Shown here piece after piece: positions 21,327 through 29,732 of a stretch of 64,000 nucleotides of DNA. Origin of the DNA: Ramlibacter sp. PS4R-6. Lineage in GTDB: Bacteria > Pseudomonadota > Gammaproteobacteria > Burkholderiales > Burkholderiaceae_C. Numbering within the stretch: the stretch's first letter is position 1; every line of letters starts with the position of its first letter. The translations under genes were made by a program, and so were the position numbers. The notes below the pieces were generated by a model that was given only the letters and a program-made list of their open reading frames with translations, was not told the DNA's origin and ran no database searches. The stretch spans positions 1,302,001 through 1,366,000 of the forward strand of contig NZ_JBBHKA010000001.1 of NCBI RefSeq assembly GCF_037572775.1, in the 5' to 3' direction.

Positions 21327-22304
21327 TCAGCCCTGCACGGCGCGCTTGTCCTGGCGCGCCAGCCAGTTCTGGTAGCTGTTGGCCGGATCGGGGCCATGCG
21401 ACGCGTTCACGTCGAACACCGCGGCGAGCAGGTTGGCCTCCTCGCCGAGCGTGAAGGCCGCGTTCAGCTGCACCGGGTCGCCGCGGCCGAAGGCCTGGCG
21501 CAGTTCGAGGTTGGCGAGCTTGCGGCCGTGGCGCAGGTCGTCGATGTCGCCGGCGGCGACGCCTTCGATCTCGGCCAGCTCCGACAGCGCCTTCAGGCCG
21601 TCGCGCGTTTCCAGCTGCAGCCAGCTGACGTGGCCGCGCGCGTCCATGCCGATCACGCCGAACGGGTCGCCGATGGCGACGTGCTCGACCCAGCGCTTGC
21701 TGGCGAAGGCCGCGAGCTCGCGGCCGACGGAGGGGATGCGCAGCAGCGCGTTCTGCTCGGGGCTCAGCGTGGCGCGCCAGATCTGGGCGTGGCGCGCGTT
21801 GGGCGTGGACAGCAGGTGGTCCACCGCCTCGATCAGGCGGCGCGAGATGTCGGGCGTCTGCTTGGCGATGAACTGGTCGATGAGGCCGCGGTTGAAGGCG
21901 CGCACCGCCACCTGCTCGTCGGCCTGGCCGGTGAGCAGCACGCGCGAGCCGGGCCAGTCGACGAGTTCACCCAGCGCGGTGAGTCCGTCCATCGCGGGCA
22001 TCGAGTAGTCGAACACGCACACGCGCGTGAGCGCGTAGCGCTCGGTGTACTTGGACCAGTAGCCCAGCACCTGCGGGATGAGCGGCTTGCCGGCGCGCCA
22101 CTGGTCCACCAGCTGCTGCTGGTTCCACGCGTCGGCTTCCCAGAACGGCGGCTCCTGCTGCAGGTAGTTGATGCACTCGTGCGGGCGCAGGAACAGCTTG
22201 ACGTGCCACTGGCGCGGCAGCACCAGCGCCAGCATCTCGAGGTAGTCGGGGTCGTCGTCCAGGAACACGACGGTCCCGGGGCGGTGGAAGAGCGGGAAAC
22301 TCAT
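21327..22304 (-). CDS. Atypical response regulator, LqsR/JqsR type
   Basis: This is a 325-residue regulator whose receiver domain is enlarged. V-V-F-L-D-D-D-P-D supplies the acidic pocket near residue 15, but the phospho-acceptor aspartate is D99 in VFDYSMP, some 45 residues later than usual, because of an insertion rich in W and Q (about residues 40-85). The switch threonine is in L-L-T-G-Q-A and the lysine in Q-F-I-A-K. The C-terminal half (about 165-325) has a PAS-like stretch and no recognisable DNA-binding domain. It is the second gene of the kinase operon, 18 bases after the kinase stop. Confidence 0.88.
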   Translation of the reverse strand: MSFPLFHRPGTVVFLDDDPDYLEMLALVLPRQWHVKLFLRPHECINYLQQEPPFWEADAWNQQQLVDQWRAGKPLIPQVLGYWSKYTERYALTRVCVFDYSMPAMDGLTALGELVDWPGSRVLLTGQADEQVAVRAFNRGLIDQFIAKQTPDISRRLIEAVDHLLSTPNARHAQIWRATLSPEQNALLRIPSVGRELAAFASKRWVEHVAIGDPFGVIGMDARGHVSWLQLETRDGLKALSELAEIEGVAAGDIDDLRHGRKLANLELRQAFGRGDPVQLNAAFTLGEEANLLAAVFDVNASHGPDPANSYQNWLARQDKRAVQG

Positions 22305-22322
22305 GGGAAGGCCTGCATTGTG

Positions 22323-23582
22323 TCAGGCCCGCCGCGACACGGGCAATTCGATGGTGAACACCGCGCCGTGCCCCGGCGCCGACCGCACGCGGATGCTGCC
22401 GCGGGCGGCGTGCACGACCTGGTGGCAGAACGCGAGACCCAGGCCATGGCCCGTGCCGCGGTTGGTGGAGAAGAAGGGCTCGAAGATGCGCGGCTGCGAA
22501 TCGGGCGCGATGCCCACGCCGCGGTCGGCCACCACGATGCGCCCGCGGTCCTGCTGCACGCCGACCTCGATCGCCAGGTCGCCGGACTGCAGGGCGGAGC
22601 TGCTCGCGGCCAGCGAACGCAGCGCGTTCTTCATCAGGTTGTCGATCACCTGCAGGAAGAGCGCCTGCGAGCCGCGGAACTGGAAGTCGTGCTGCACGTT
22701 CAGCCGCACGCACTCCTTCTCGCGCGAGCTGCGGAAGGGGTAGTTCGCCACGGCGCTGCGCACCAGGTCCTCGGCCGATACGGTCTCGGTGCGCGCCGGC
22801 AGGCGCGTGAGGCGTGCGTTGGTGATCTGCATGTCGATCTGGTGGTTCATGTTGCGCACCAGCGTGTGCAGGCGCATCGCCAGCTGTTCGAGCTTCGCGC
22901 CGCTCTCTGCGCTGCACTCGCCGGCCGAGCCGCGCACCGCATCGCCGATCAGGGCCATGGTGGCCAGGGGCGTGCGCAGCTCGTGGGCCATGATCCCCAT
23001 GGTCGCGAGCGTGTGGGCGAGGTGTTCGCGCCGCAGGTTGGCCGAGGAGACGCCGAGCAGCATCCCCATGCTCACGCAGAAGGCCAGCACCATGGTGTTG
23101 GTCCAGAACAGCTCGGCGGACATCGGCGGCACGGCGGGGCCGATGGCGTCGAACAGCAGCCGCGAGAGGAAGGCGCCGGCCGCGATGCCGACGGTGGCGA
23201 TGCGCCAGTCGGTCGCGAAGTAGTAGGTGAGGATCATCGCGGCCATGCTGGCCAGCCACGCGTGGTTGCCGCCGTTGCACCAGAACATCCACGAGAACAG
23301 GAAGGGCAGCTCGAACCAGAAGACAGCGGTGAAGACCTGGCCGGACAGGCGGCTGGTCGGGTCCTTCGACACGCGGTCGCTGACCAGCAGCAGGCCGAGC
23401 AGCGCCGTGAAGATGCGCAGCGGCAGGTTCTCGTAAGGCTGCGGCAGCCACACGGCCCAGACGAACCAGAAGAGCGGATGGCCGACCAGCGTGAACAGGC
23501 CCAGCCCCTTCATGCGCAGCGGCGACGGATGCAGCACCGGCACCAGCGGCGCGGTGACGACCTCCTCCTTCAGCCAGCGCAT
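22323..23582 (-). CDS. cqsS: Six-TM sensor histidine kinase, CqsS/LqsS type
   Basis: This is a 419-residue kinase predicted to sense the alpha-hydroxyketone signal. Six membrane helices fill about residues 25-185, with W-L-P-Q-P-Y-E-N-L after helix 1, as in Vibrio CqsS. The H box M-A-H-E-L-R-T-P-L carries H200; the N box is D-N-L-M-K-N-A-L and the G boxes are D-R-G-V-G-I and G-H-G-L-G-L. No receiver domain is fused; the regulator is the next gene. ATG 23582 was preferred because it gives the usual distance to helix 1; ATG 23693 (456 residues) is possible. Confidence 0.88.
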   Translation of the reverse strand: MRWLKEEVVTAPLVPVLHPSPLRMKGLGLFTLVGHPLFWFVWAVWLPQPYENLPLRIFTALLGLLLVSDRVSKDPTSRLSGQVFTAVFWFELPFLFSWMFWCNGGNHAWLASMAAMILTYYFATDWRIATVGIAAGAFLSRLLFDAIGPAVPPMSAELFWTNTMVLAFCVSMGMLLGVSSANLRREHLAHTLATMGIMAHELRTPLATMALIGDAVRGSAGECSAESGAKLEQLAMRLHTLVRNMNHQIDMQITNARLTRLPARTETVSAEDLVRSAVANYPFRSSREKECVRLNVQHDFQFRGSQALFLQVIDNLMKNALRSLAASSSALQSGDLAIEVGVQQDRGRIVVADRGVGIAPDSQPRIFEPFFSTNRGTGHGLGLAFCHQVVHAARGSIRVRSAPGHGAVFTIELPVSRRA

Positions 23583-23691
23583 CGCAAGGTGCGAAAGCGC
23601 GGGACGGTGGGGTGCGGCGGCGGCGCCGACAGGGATGCGCGAATCGCGGGCTCGGTCCAGCGGCGAAGTCCTCGTTGTGGCGGGAAGGTGC

Positions 23692-24393
23692 ATGCTATTG
23701 TCCCGGTTCTTCCAGAACACGTCGATGCAGCTGCCTGTTAACTTTGACAGTGTGAGCCTCGATGGTCTGCTCAGCGACTGGGTCGGCGCGCTGCGCGAAT
23801 TCTCCGTCGAGGCGGTGGCGGTGCTCGGCCCCAACCCCTTCGGCGGCAGCGAGGACCGCGAGGTCGTCGCCGTGCATCCGCCCATCGTCGCGGATGCCGC
23901 GCAGGCGCTGGCCGAGAGCCGCGACTTCGGCGCGCCCTGGCGCGATTCCGACGCGCCGCTGGTCGCGTGGCAGCACATCGCGAAATCGGACCAGCTCCAG
24001 TCCAGCCGCTGGCGCATGCTGTGGCTCGCGCACGGCTTCCAGACCGTGGTGCGCGTGGAGTTCCAGCTGCCGGCGGGGCGCGCCTTCGAGTGCTTCATGT
24101 TCAGCCCGCGCGAACTGACCGACCGCGGCGAGGCCGCCTCGCTCGCCTGGTCGGCACTGAACATCTGGCCGCTGGTCAAGCGCGGCATCGCCGCGGCGCG
24201 CTCCACGCTCAGCCCGCGCGAGCGCGAATGCCTGTCGCTGGCCTTCCAGGGGCTGACCGCGCGCGAGACCGCGCAGATCCTCAAGTGCAGCGACCGCACG
24301 GTGAACTACCACCTGGCCAACGCGATGGCCAAGCTCAAGGTGGACAACAAGATGGCCGCGATCCAGCGCGCCTGCTGGTTCGGGGCCCTGTAG
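23692..24393 (+). CDS. LuxR-type transcriptional regulator (solo)
   Basis: This is a 233-residue regulator. The last 60 residues form a LuxR helix-turn-helix of the quorum-sensing type: L-S-P-R-E-R-E-C-L near residue 172, then T-A-R-E-T-A-Q-I-L, T-V-N-Y-H-L and K-L-K-V-D-N-K. The first 165 residues resemble a degenerate autoinducer-binding domain. No luxI is present. The start is uncertain: ATG 23692 has GGGAAGG upstream, but the next 20 codons use rare AT-rich codons and contain a lux-box-like dyad, so ATG 23725 or GTG 23752 may be real. It is divergent from the kinase operon. Confidence 0.85.
   Translation: MLLSRFFQNTSMQLPVNFDSVSLDGLLSDWVGALREFSVEAVAVLGPNPFGGSEDREVVAVHPPIVADAAQALAESRDFGAPWRDSDAPLVAWQHIAKSDQLQSSRWRMLWLAHGFQTVVRVEFQLPAGRAFECFMFSPRELTDRGEAASLAWSALNIWPLVKRGIAAARSTLSPRERECLSLAFQGLTARETAQILKCSDRTVNYHLANAMAKLKVDNKMAAIQRACWFGAL
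23697..23725 (-). promoter_or_regulatory. Candidate promoter of the kinase-regulator operon
   Basis: On the minus strand TCGACG (23725-23720) and GACAAT (23702-23697) are 17 bases apart, each four of six to consensus. The start near 23690 would lie about 108 bases before the ATG at 23582. The second lux-box-like dyad ends eight bases upstream of the -35. Confidence 0.35.
23733..23752. promoter_or_regulatory. Second lux-box-like dyad
   Basis: GCCTGTTAACTTTGACAGTG shares 15 of 20 bases with the site upstream of cqsA and keeps the CTG-N10-CAG spacing. It lies between the divergent kinase and luxR genes, or inside the first codons of luxR if the upstream starts are used. Confidence 0.5.
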
Positions 24394-24428
24394 GGGCGTG
24401 TCGCGTATCGGCAATCCGCCGAAAGGTT

Positions 24429-24434
24429 TATATT
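24429..24434 (+). promoter_or_regulatory. -10 box of the 24459 gene
   Basis: TATATT (five of six) lies 24 bases before the ATG at 24459 and just after the luxR gene, suggesting separate transcription from the regulator. Confidence 0.4.
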
Positions 24435-24458
24435 GCGCCCAGCTTCACCGGGGCCCCC

Positions 24459-25391
24459 ATGGCAGACGAAGACCGAACAGCATCACTGATGTCGCCCGCC
24501 AAGCTGGCGCAGATGGCCAGCAAACCGAAGGTACCGGTGTCTCCCGCGGCGTGGCTGGACAAGATGGCCACCGAAGCCGGCCACCAGCACATCCGCCGCC
24601 TCGCCGAACTGCGCGCCGACCTGCAGCTGCAAGGCACCAAGCGCGACTTCGCGCCGCTCGCCGCCGGGCTGGCCGAGGTGGCCGAGGCCCTGCCCCGGCT
24701 CGACTTCGGCCTGCTGCAGCAGAAGGCCGGTTTCCTCGCGCGCCTGTCGGGCAAGAACAAGACCGCCATCGCCGAATTCGCGTCCCAGTACGACCATATC
24801 GAGGAGGCGCTGGAGCAGCACGCCACGCAGGCCAAGGCGCTGCAGGGCAAGCAGGGCGACCAGGCCACGCGCAACGACATGAGCCTGCTGGAGTTCGAGG
24901 TCGAGTTCCGCGCGCTCGAGAAGATCATCGACCAGGGCGCGCGCTGGCTGCAGGACATGCGCGCCCAGCTCAAGGAGCGCGAGGCCAAGGGCGGCGACGA
25001 CGAAGCCATGCGCCAGATCAAGGAAGACGCGCAGCGCTGCGAGCTCCTGGTCGGCCGCCTGAAGATGCTGCGCGCGCTGAGCACGGCCGCGCACCAGTGC
25101 TACGAGCAGGCCCAGGCCACCGCGACGCGCCGCGCCGGGCTGGTGCAAGGCCTGCAGGCGCAGGTGTCGGCGCGGGTGAAGGAATGGCGTGCGCGCGTCG
25201 CGCCATTGGCCAGCGCGGCGCGCGAAGGCGAGGCCCCGGGCCTGGCCCTCGAAGGCCCGATGGACTGCCACCGCGACCTGCAGCTGTGCATCAAGCAGGC
25301 CGCCGCCGATTGCGCGCAGATGCAGGAACACGAGAAGGCGCTGGCCGAGAGCCTGGAGGCACTGGGCCCGCACCTGCAGGCCGCCGGCTGA
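24459..25391 (+). CDS. Hypothetical coiled-coil protein
   Basis: This is a 310-residue protein with no signal peptide or membrane helix. It is almost entirely helical and charged; heptad-like stretches run from about residue 45 to 240 and again near the C terminus. No catalytic motif or family was recognised. It has its own -10 box and lies 22 bases ahead of coaX, but a functional link is not evident. The start is set by ATG 24459; the upstream frame runs through luxR. Confidence 0.8.
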   Translation: MADEDRTASLMSPAKLAQMASKPKVPVSPAAWLDKMATEAGHQHIRRLAELRADLQLQGTKRDFAPLAAGLAEVAEALPRLDFGLLQQKAGFLARLSGKNKTAIAEFASQYDHIEEALEQHATQAKALQGKQGDQATRNDMSLLEFEVEFRALEKIIDQGARWLQDMRAQLKEREAKGGDDEAMRQIKEDAQRCELLVGRLKMLRALSTAAHQCYEQAQATATRRAGLVQGLQAQVSARVKEWRARVAPLASAAREGEAPGLALEGPMDCHRDLQLCIKQAAADCAQMQEHEKALAESLEALGPHLQAAG

Positions 25392-25401
25392 GCGCGGGCG
25401 G

Positions 25402-25407
25402 CATCAT
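25402..25407 (+). promoter_or_regulatory. Candidate -10 box for leaderless coaX
   Basis: CATCAT (four of six) ends six bases before the coaX ATG, the same spacing as at hisI, pdxA and argE, so a transcript would begin on the start codon. The match is weak. Confidence 0.25.
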
Positions 25408-25413
25408 CCACGC

Positions 25414-26184
25414 ATGCCCTTCCTCGCCGTCGACGTCGGCAACACGCGCCTGAAGTGGTCGCTGTACGACCAGCCGCGCGCCGGCGCCACGGTGCTGGCG
25501 CACGGCGCCGAATTCCTGGAGAACATCGACAAGCTCGCAGAGGGCCCGTGGGCCACGCTGCCCGCGCCCACGCGCATGCTGGGCTGCGCCGTGGCGGCCG
25601 ACGCGATCAAGCGCCGCGTCGAGGAGCAGATGGAAGAACTGTGGACCATCCCCGCTCACTGGGTGGTGGCCAGCGCGGCGGAGGCCGGCATCGCCAACGG
25701 CTACGACCATCCGACGCGCCTGGGCGCTGACCGATGGGTGGCGATGATCGGCGCGCGCCACCGCATGCTGGCCGCGGGGCCGGCGCGGCCCATGGTCGTG
25801 GTGATGATCGGCACGGCCGTGACGGTGGAGGCGGTGGACAAGGGCGGCGCCTTCCTCGGCGGGTTCATCCTGCCCGGGCACGGCATCATGCTGCGCGCGC
25901 TGGAGTCCGGCACCGCCGGCCTGCACGTGCCCACCGGCGAGGTGCGCGAGTTCCCGACCAACACTTCCGACGCGCTCACCAGCGGCGGCACCTTCGCGAT
26001 CGCCGGCGCGATCGAACGCATGGTGCAGCACGTGCGCGAGCATTGCGGCGAGGAGCCCGTGCGCTACATGACGGGCGGCGCCGGCTGGAAGATGGCACCC
26101 GCGATGTCGATACCGTTCGAGCTGGTCGAGAGCCTGATCTTCGATGGCCTCCTCGTGATCGCCGAGGAGCGCGCGAAAGCCTAG
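25414..26184 (+). CDS. coaX: Type III pantothenate kinase
   Basis: This 256-residue ASKHA-fold kinase phosphorylates pantothenate, the first step of coenzyme A synthesis. The P-loop-like [11 protein letters not shown] (residues 5-15), the R-L-G-A-D-R-W motif near residue 104 and [11 protein letters not shown] near residue 132 are the family signatures. Type III enzymes are not feedback-inhibited by CoA. The TAG stop shares the palindrome CTAG with the TAG stop of the convergent DUF2817 gene. Confidence 0.95.
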   Translation: MPFLAVDVGNTRLKWSLYDQPRAGATVLAHGAEFLENIDKLAEGPWATLPAPTRMLGCAVAADAIKRRVEEQMEELWTIPAHWVVASAAEAGIANGYDHPTRLGADRWVAMIGARHRMLAAGPARPMVVVMIGTAVTVEAVDKGGAFLGGFILPGHGIMLRALESGTAGLHVPTGEVREFPTNTSDALTSGGTFAIAGAIERMVQHVREHCGEEPVRYMTGGAGWKMAPAMSIPFELVESLIFDGLLVIAEERAKA

Positions 26185-27284
26185 CCCGCGAGGCCGTCCA
26201 CGGCCTGGCGCATCGCCTGGCGCGCCTGCGCCAGCACCTTCTGCTTCCACTCCGGCGTGTCCATGTAGAACGCGTCGCGCATGCGCTGCCGGATCGCTGC
26301 CGCGAGCTCCGGCGGCGCCTCGGGATGCACACGCAGCCACGCGTCGCCGCGCAGCGCCTCGAAGGTTTCCAGCACGGGCACCGTGCCGTACTCCAGCGCG
26401 ATGCCGGTGAACTCCGCCTGCGGGCATTCCTCGTAGGCGGCATTGGGCATCAGGCCGGTGAGGTAGGCGGAGGTGGACGTGCCGTCGTAGATCGAAGTGA
26501 CGGGCGTGTCGCCGCCGCCGTCCCACCACGCCTTCGCGCGCGCGAGCGCGACAGCGTCGTCGCCACGGCCGGCGAAGATGCGCTCGCCCACGCCCGGCGG
26601 GCCCAGGCCGGTGTGGAAGTCGATCCACGCGAGCCGCGCTGCGCGACGGCCGTGCGCCCGCAGCACGTCGCGCAGCGCGAGGTTGCTCCAGCTCGCCGCG
26701 CGCCCGCCGAAGAACAGGCCCTCCGGGAACTCGTGCTGCCCGCGGCTCACCACCGCCTGCAGGCCTTCGAGCTTGTGCTGGGCAACGTAGCGGCCGACGG
26801 CCATCTGGTTCTGCCCGCCGGGCGGCCACTCGGCCGGCACGAGCAGCGGGTGCAGTTCGCGGTACCCGGGGTTCTCCGGCAGGGGGCTGCCGAAGTCGTG
26901 GAAATTGCGGTTGAGGTCGACGTTCTCGTGCGTGGTGCGGCTGCCGTGCGAGAAGCCCCAGGGGTTGAGCGCGTGGATGTACACGACGGCCACGCCGCGG
27001 TCGCGCGCGCGGGCGCGCCAGCTCGCGTCGCGCAGCGCCGCCACCTGGGCGCCGCTGCCGCAATAGCCCTCGATGCCGTGGCACGCGCTCGTGAGCAGCA
27101 GCACCGCGGGCGCGTTGGGATGGCCGTCGCGCACGACGTCCATGGCGAGTTCCTCGCCGTCCCGGCCGCGTTCGGGATGGGTCCTGCTCTCCACGACGAG
27201 GCCTGCCGCCTGCGCCGCCTCGATGAACTTTTCGCGGGCCTCGCGGTACGTTGCCGCGAAGCACTCCTCCCCCTGGACCGTCAC
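26181..27284 (-). CDS. DUF2817 family putative zinc carboxypeptidase
   Basis: This 367-residue cytosolic protein is of the DUF2817 family, related in fold to M14/AspA carboxypeptidases. Possible zinc ligands lie in S-A-C-H-G-I-E-G-Y near residue 70 and in W-I-D-F-H-T-G-L-G near residue 220; a catalytic glutamate is likely in A-L-E-Y-G-T near residue 297. The substrate is unknown. The GTG start at 27284 overlaps the stop of the M20 gene upstream (GTGA), so the two are co-translated; a peptide-processing role would fit both. Confidence 0.82.
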   Translation of the reverse strand: MTVQGEECFAATYREAREKFIEAAQAAGLVVESRTHPERGRDGEELAMDVVRDGHPNAPAVLLLTSACHGIEGYCGSGAQVAALRDASWRARARDRGVAVVYIHALNPWGFSHGSRTTHENVDLNRNFHDFGSPLPENPGYRELHPLLVPAEWPPGGQNQMAVGRYVAQHKLEGLQAVVSRGQHEFPEGLFFGGRAASWSNLALRDVLRAHGRRAARLAWIDFHTGLGPPGVGERIFAGRGDDAVALARAKAWWDGGGDTPVTSIYDGTSTSAYLTGLMPNAAYEECPQAEFTGIALEYGTVPVLETFEALRGDAWLRVHPEAPPELAAAIRQRMRDAFYMDTPEWKQKVLAQARQAMRQAVDGLAG

Positions 27285-28477
27285 GCGCGGCCCTTTGCGA
27301 GCCAGCTCTCGGCCAGTTTCACCCAGTACGTCGCGCCCAGCGGGATCAGCTCGTCGTTGAAGTCGTAGCTGGGGTTGTGCAGCATGCACGGCCCCTCGCC
27401 ATGGCCCATCTCGCGGTGGCCGCCGTCGCCGTTGGAGATGAAGCAGTACGCGCCCGGCCTGGCCTGCAGCATGTACGCGAAGTCCTCGGCGCCCATGGTC
27501 GGCTCCTGGCGCAGCACGTTGTCCGCGCCGACGATGGAAGCCAGCACCTCCCGCGAGAACGCGGCTTCCTTCTCGGAGTTGATCGTGGGCGGGTAGTTGC
27601 GGTGGAACTCGAACTCGCAGGTGGCATCGTGCGCGGCGCAGACGTGTTCGGCCACCTGCTTCATGCGGCGCTCGATCATGTCCAGCACTTCCACCGTGAA
27701 GGTGCGCACGGTGCCCTGCAGCTCGGCGCTGTCGGGCACGACGTTGGTCGCCTCGCCGGTATGGATCATCGTCACGGAGATCACGCCGGCGTCGATCGGC
27801 TTCTTGTTGCGGCTGACGATCAGCTGGCAGGCCTGCACGATCTCGCAGGCGATGGGCACGGGGTCGATGCCGTTTTGCGGCATGGCGGCGTGCGCGCCCT
27901 TGCCGCGGATGGTGATCTTGAACTCGTTGCTCGACGCCATCACGGGGCCGGCGCTCACCGCGAACGTGCCCACGGGCGCGCCCGGCCAGTTGTGCATGCC
28001 GAAGACGGCTTCCATCGGGAACTTGTCGAACAGGCCGTCCTTGATCATCTCGCGCGCCCCGCCGCCGCCTTCCTCGGCCGGCTGGAAGATGAGGTACACG
28101 GTGCCGTCGAAATTGCGGTTCCTGGCGAAGTGCTGCGCGGCCGCGAGCAGCATCGCGACGTGGCCGTCGTGGCCGCAGGCGTGCATCTTGCCCTTGTGCG
28201 TGCTCGCGTGCTTGAAGGTGTTGAACTCCTGCATGGGCAGCGCATCCATGTCGGCGCGCAGGCCCACGGCGCGGTTGCTCGTGCCGTTCTTCACGACGCC
28301 GACGACGCCGGTCGTGCCCAGGCCGCGGTGGATGGGGATGCCCCATTCGGTGAGCTTGGCCGCGATGACGTCGGCGGTGCGCTTCTCTTCGAAGCAGAGC
28401 TCGGGATGGGCGTGGATGTCGCGGCGGATCGCGGTGATCGACGCCGCCTGCGTGGCGAGGGAATCGAGGATGTTCAT
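27281..28477 (-). CDS. M20 family amidohydrolase (hippurate hydrolase-like)
   Basis: This 398-residue zinc amidohydrolase belongs to the M20D group, which cuts N-acyl amino acids, indole-acetyl conjugates or similar amides. Metal-binding motifs are M-H-A-C-G-H-D-G-H near residue 103, Q-P-A-E-E-G-G-G-G near residue 138, G-M-H-N-W-P and the late M-G-A-E-D-F. It lacks a signal peptide, so it is cytosolic. It is the first gene of a two-gene unit with the DUF2817 gene. The exact substrate cannot be read from sequence. Confidence 0.92.
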   Translation of the reverse strand: MNILDSLATQAASITAIRRDIHAHPELCFEEKRTADVIAAKLTEWGIPIHRGLGTTGVVGVVKNGTSNRAVGLRADMDALPMQEFNTFKHASTHKGKMHACGHDGHVAMLLAAAQHFARNRNFDGTVYLIFQPAEEGGGGAREMIKDGLFDKFPMEAVFGMHNWPGAPVGTFAVSAGPVMASSNEFKITIRGKGAHAAMPQNGIDPVPIACEIVQACQLIVSRNKKPIDAGVISVTMIHTGEATNVVPDSAELQGTVRTFTVEVLDMIERRMKQVAEHVCAAHDATCEFEFHRNYPPTINSEKEAAFSREVLASIVGADNVLRQEPTMGAEDFAYMLQARPGAYCFISNGDGGHREMGHGEGPCMLHNPSYDFNDELIPLGATYWVKLAESWLAKGRA

Positions 28478-28550
28478 GGTACGGCTGGCTCGAGTCGGAA
28501 CACCGCAGTCTAGCCCCGGCGCACCCTTCCTGCCACGGCGGAAACTCCAC

Positions 28551-28556
28551 GACAAT
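28551..28556 (+). promoter_or_regulatory. -10 box for a leaderless argE transcript
   Basis: GACAAT (four of six) ends six bases before the argE ATG, placing the expected start on the start codon. No Shine-Dalgarno is visible. Confidence 0.4.
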
Positions 28557-28562
28557 GGCGTG

Positions 28563-29729
28563 ATGCAGTCCACAGTTTCGCCGCAGGGCCTCGAGTTCGC
28601 CCAGGCGCTGGTGCGCATCAACACGGTCAGCGCCAACTCCAACCTCGACCTCATCGACCTCGTGCGGGCCGAGCTGGCGCGCCACGGCGTGGAAAGCCGC
28701 CTGACCTTCAACGAAGAGCGAACCAAAGCTAACCTTTTCGCGACGCTCGGCGAGGGCAAGCCTGCGGGCATCATCCTTTCCGGCCACACCGACACCGTGC
28801 CCTGGGATGGGCAGGACTGGACCTTCGACCCGCTCGGCGGCGAGGTGGAGGGCGGGCGCCTGTACGGCCGCGGCTCGGCCGACATGAAAAGCTTCATCGC
28901 GCTGGCCGTCGCGCACGCCGAGACCTTCCTGGCCAGCAAGGCGCCGTTCGCGATCCACCTCGCACTCAGCTTCGACGAGGAAGTGGGCTGCTTCGGCGTG
29001 CGGCACCTCATCGCCGACATGCGCGACGCCGGCATCCAGCCGCTCGCCTGCATCGTCGGCGAGCCGACGAACATGGTGCCCGCCATCGCGCACAAGGGCG
29101 TGTACCGCTGGCGCTGCTGCGTGCGCGGCAAGGAGGCGCATTCCTCGCTCACGCCGAATTCCGTCAACGCGATCGAGATGGCCGCGCGCGTGGTGACGAA
29201 GGTGCGCGAGGTGGCCGAGCGCCTGGAGCGCAGCGAGCCGCGCTACGAGGGCTTCGACGTGCCGTTCTCCACCGCCAGCGTGGGCCAGTTCCACGGCGGC
29301 ATCGCCGACAACGTGGTGCCGCGCGACGCCGAGTTCCGCTATGAATTTCGCGACCTGCCCACGGCGGACGTGATGGCGCTGCAGCGCGAGATCGTCGACT
29401 ACGCGAAGTCGCTGGAGCCCGCGATGAAGGGCGTCGCGAAGGACGCCGGCTTCGACTTCCAGACGATCTGCGAGATCCCCAGCTTCCTCGGCTCGGCCAG
29501 CGACGACATCACGCGCCTGGCGCTGCGCCTGGCGGGCGAGTCACGCACGACCGAGGTGGCCTTCGGCACCGAGGCGGGCATCTTCAAGCAGTCCGGCGTG
29601 CGCACCGTGGTGTGCGGGCCCGGCAGCATCCAGCAGGCGCACCAGCCGGACGAGTACGTGACGCTGGAACAGCTCGCGCGCTGCGAGCGTTTCCTGCGGG
29701 GGCTCTCCGAAATCCGCGAGATCGGCTAG
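28563..29729 (+). CDS. argE: Acetylornithine deacetylase
   Basis: This 388-residue M20A peptidase-fold enzyme removes acetate from N-acetylornithine in arginine synthesis. Zinc-site motifs include S-G-H-T-D-T-V-P-W near residue 75, Y-G-R-G-S-A-D-M-K near residue 101, F-D-E-E-V-G near residue 139 and G-E-P-T near residue 163; the final histidine is in Q-Q-A-H-Q-P-D-E-Y. Most Burkholderiales use ArgJ, so this may be an ArgE acting on other acyl amino acids. No other arg gene is nearby. Confidence 0.88.
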   Translation: MQSTVSPQGLEFAQALVRINTVSANSNLDLIDLVRAELARHGVESRLTFNEERTKANLFATLGEGKPAGIILSGHTDTVPWDGQDWTFDPLGGEVEGGRLYGRGSADMKSFIALAVAHAETFLASKAPFAIHLALSFDEEVGCFGVRHLIADMRDAGIQPLACIVGEPTNMVPAIAHKGVYRWRCCVRGKEAHSSLTPNSVNAIEMAARVVTKVREVAERLERSEPRYEGFDVPFSTASVGQFHGGIADNVVPRDAEFRYEFRDLPTADVMALQREIVDYAKSLEPAMKGVAKDAGFDFQTICEIPSFLGSASDDITRLALRLAGESRTTEVAFGTEAGIFKQSGVRTVVCGPGSIQQAHQPDEYVTLEQLARCERFLRGLSEIREIG

Positions 29730-29732
29730 CGC

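Noticed and set aside
23692-23693. A 456-residue form of the kinase starting at 23693, nearly back-to-back with luxR at 23692
   Set aside because: The candidate kinase promoter would start inside it, and CqsS proteins have a short N terminus before helix 1. The start at 23582 fits better, although the longer form is not excluded.
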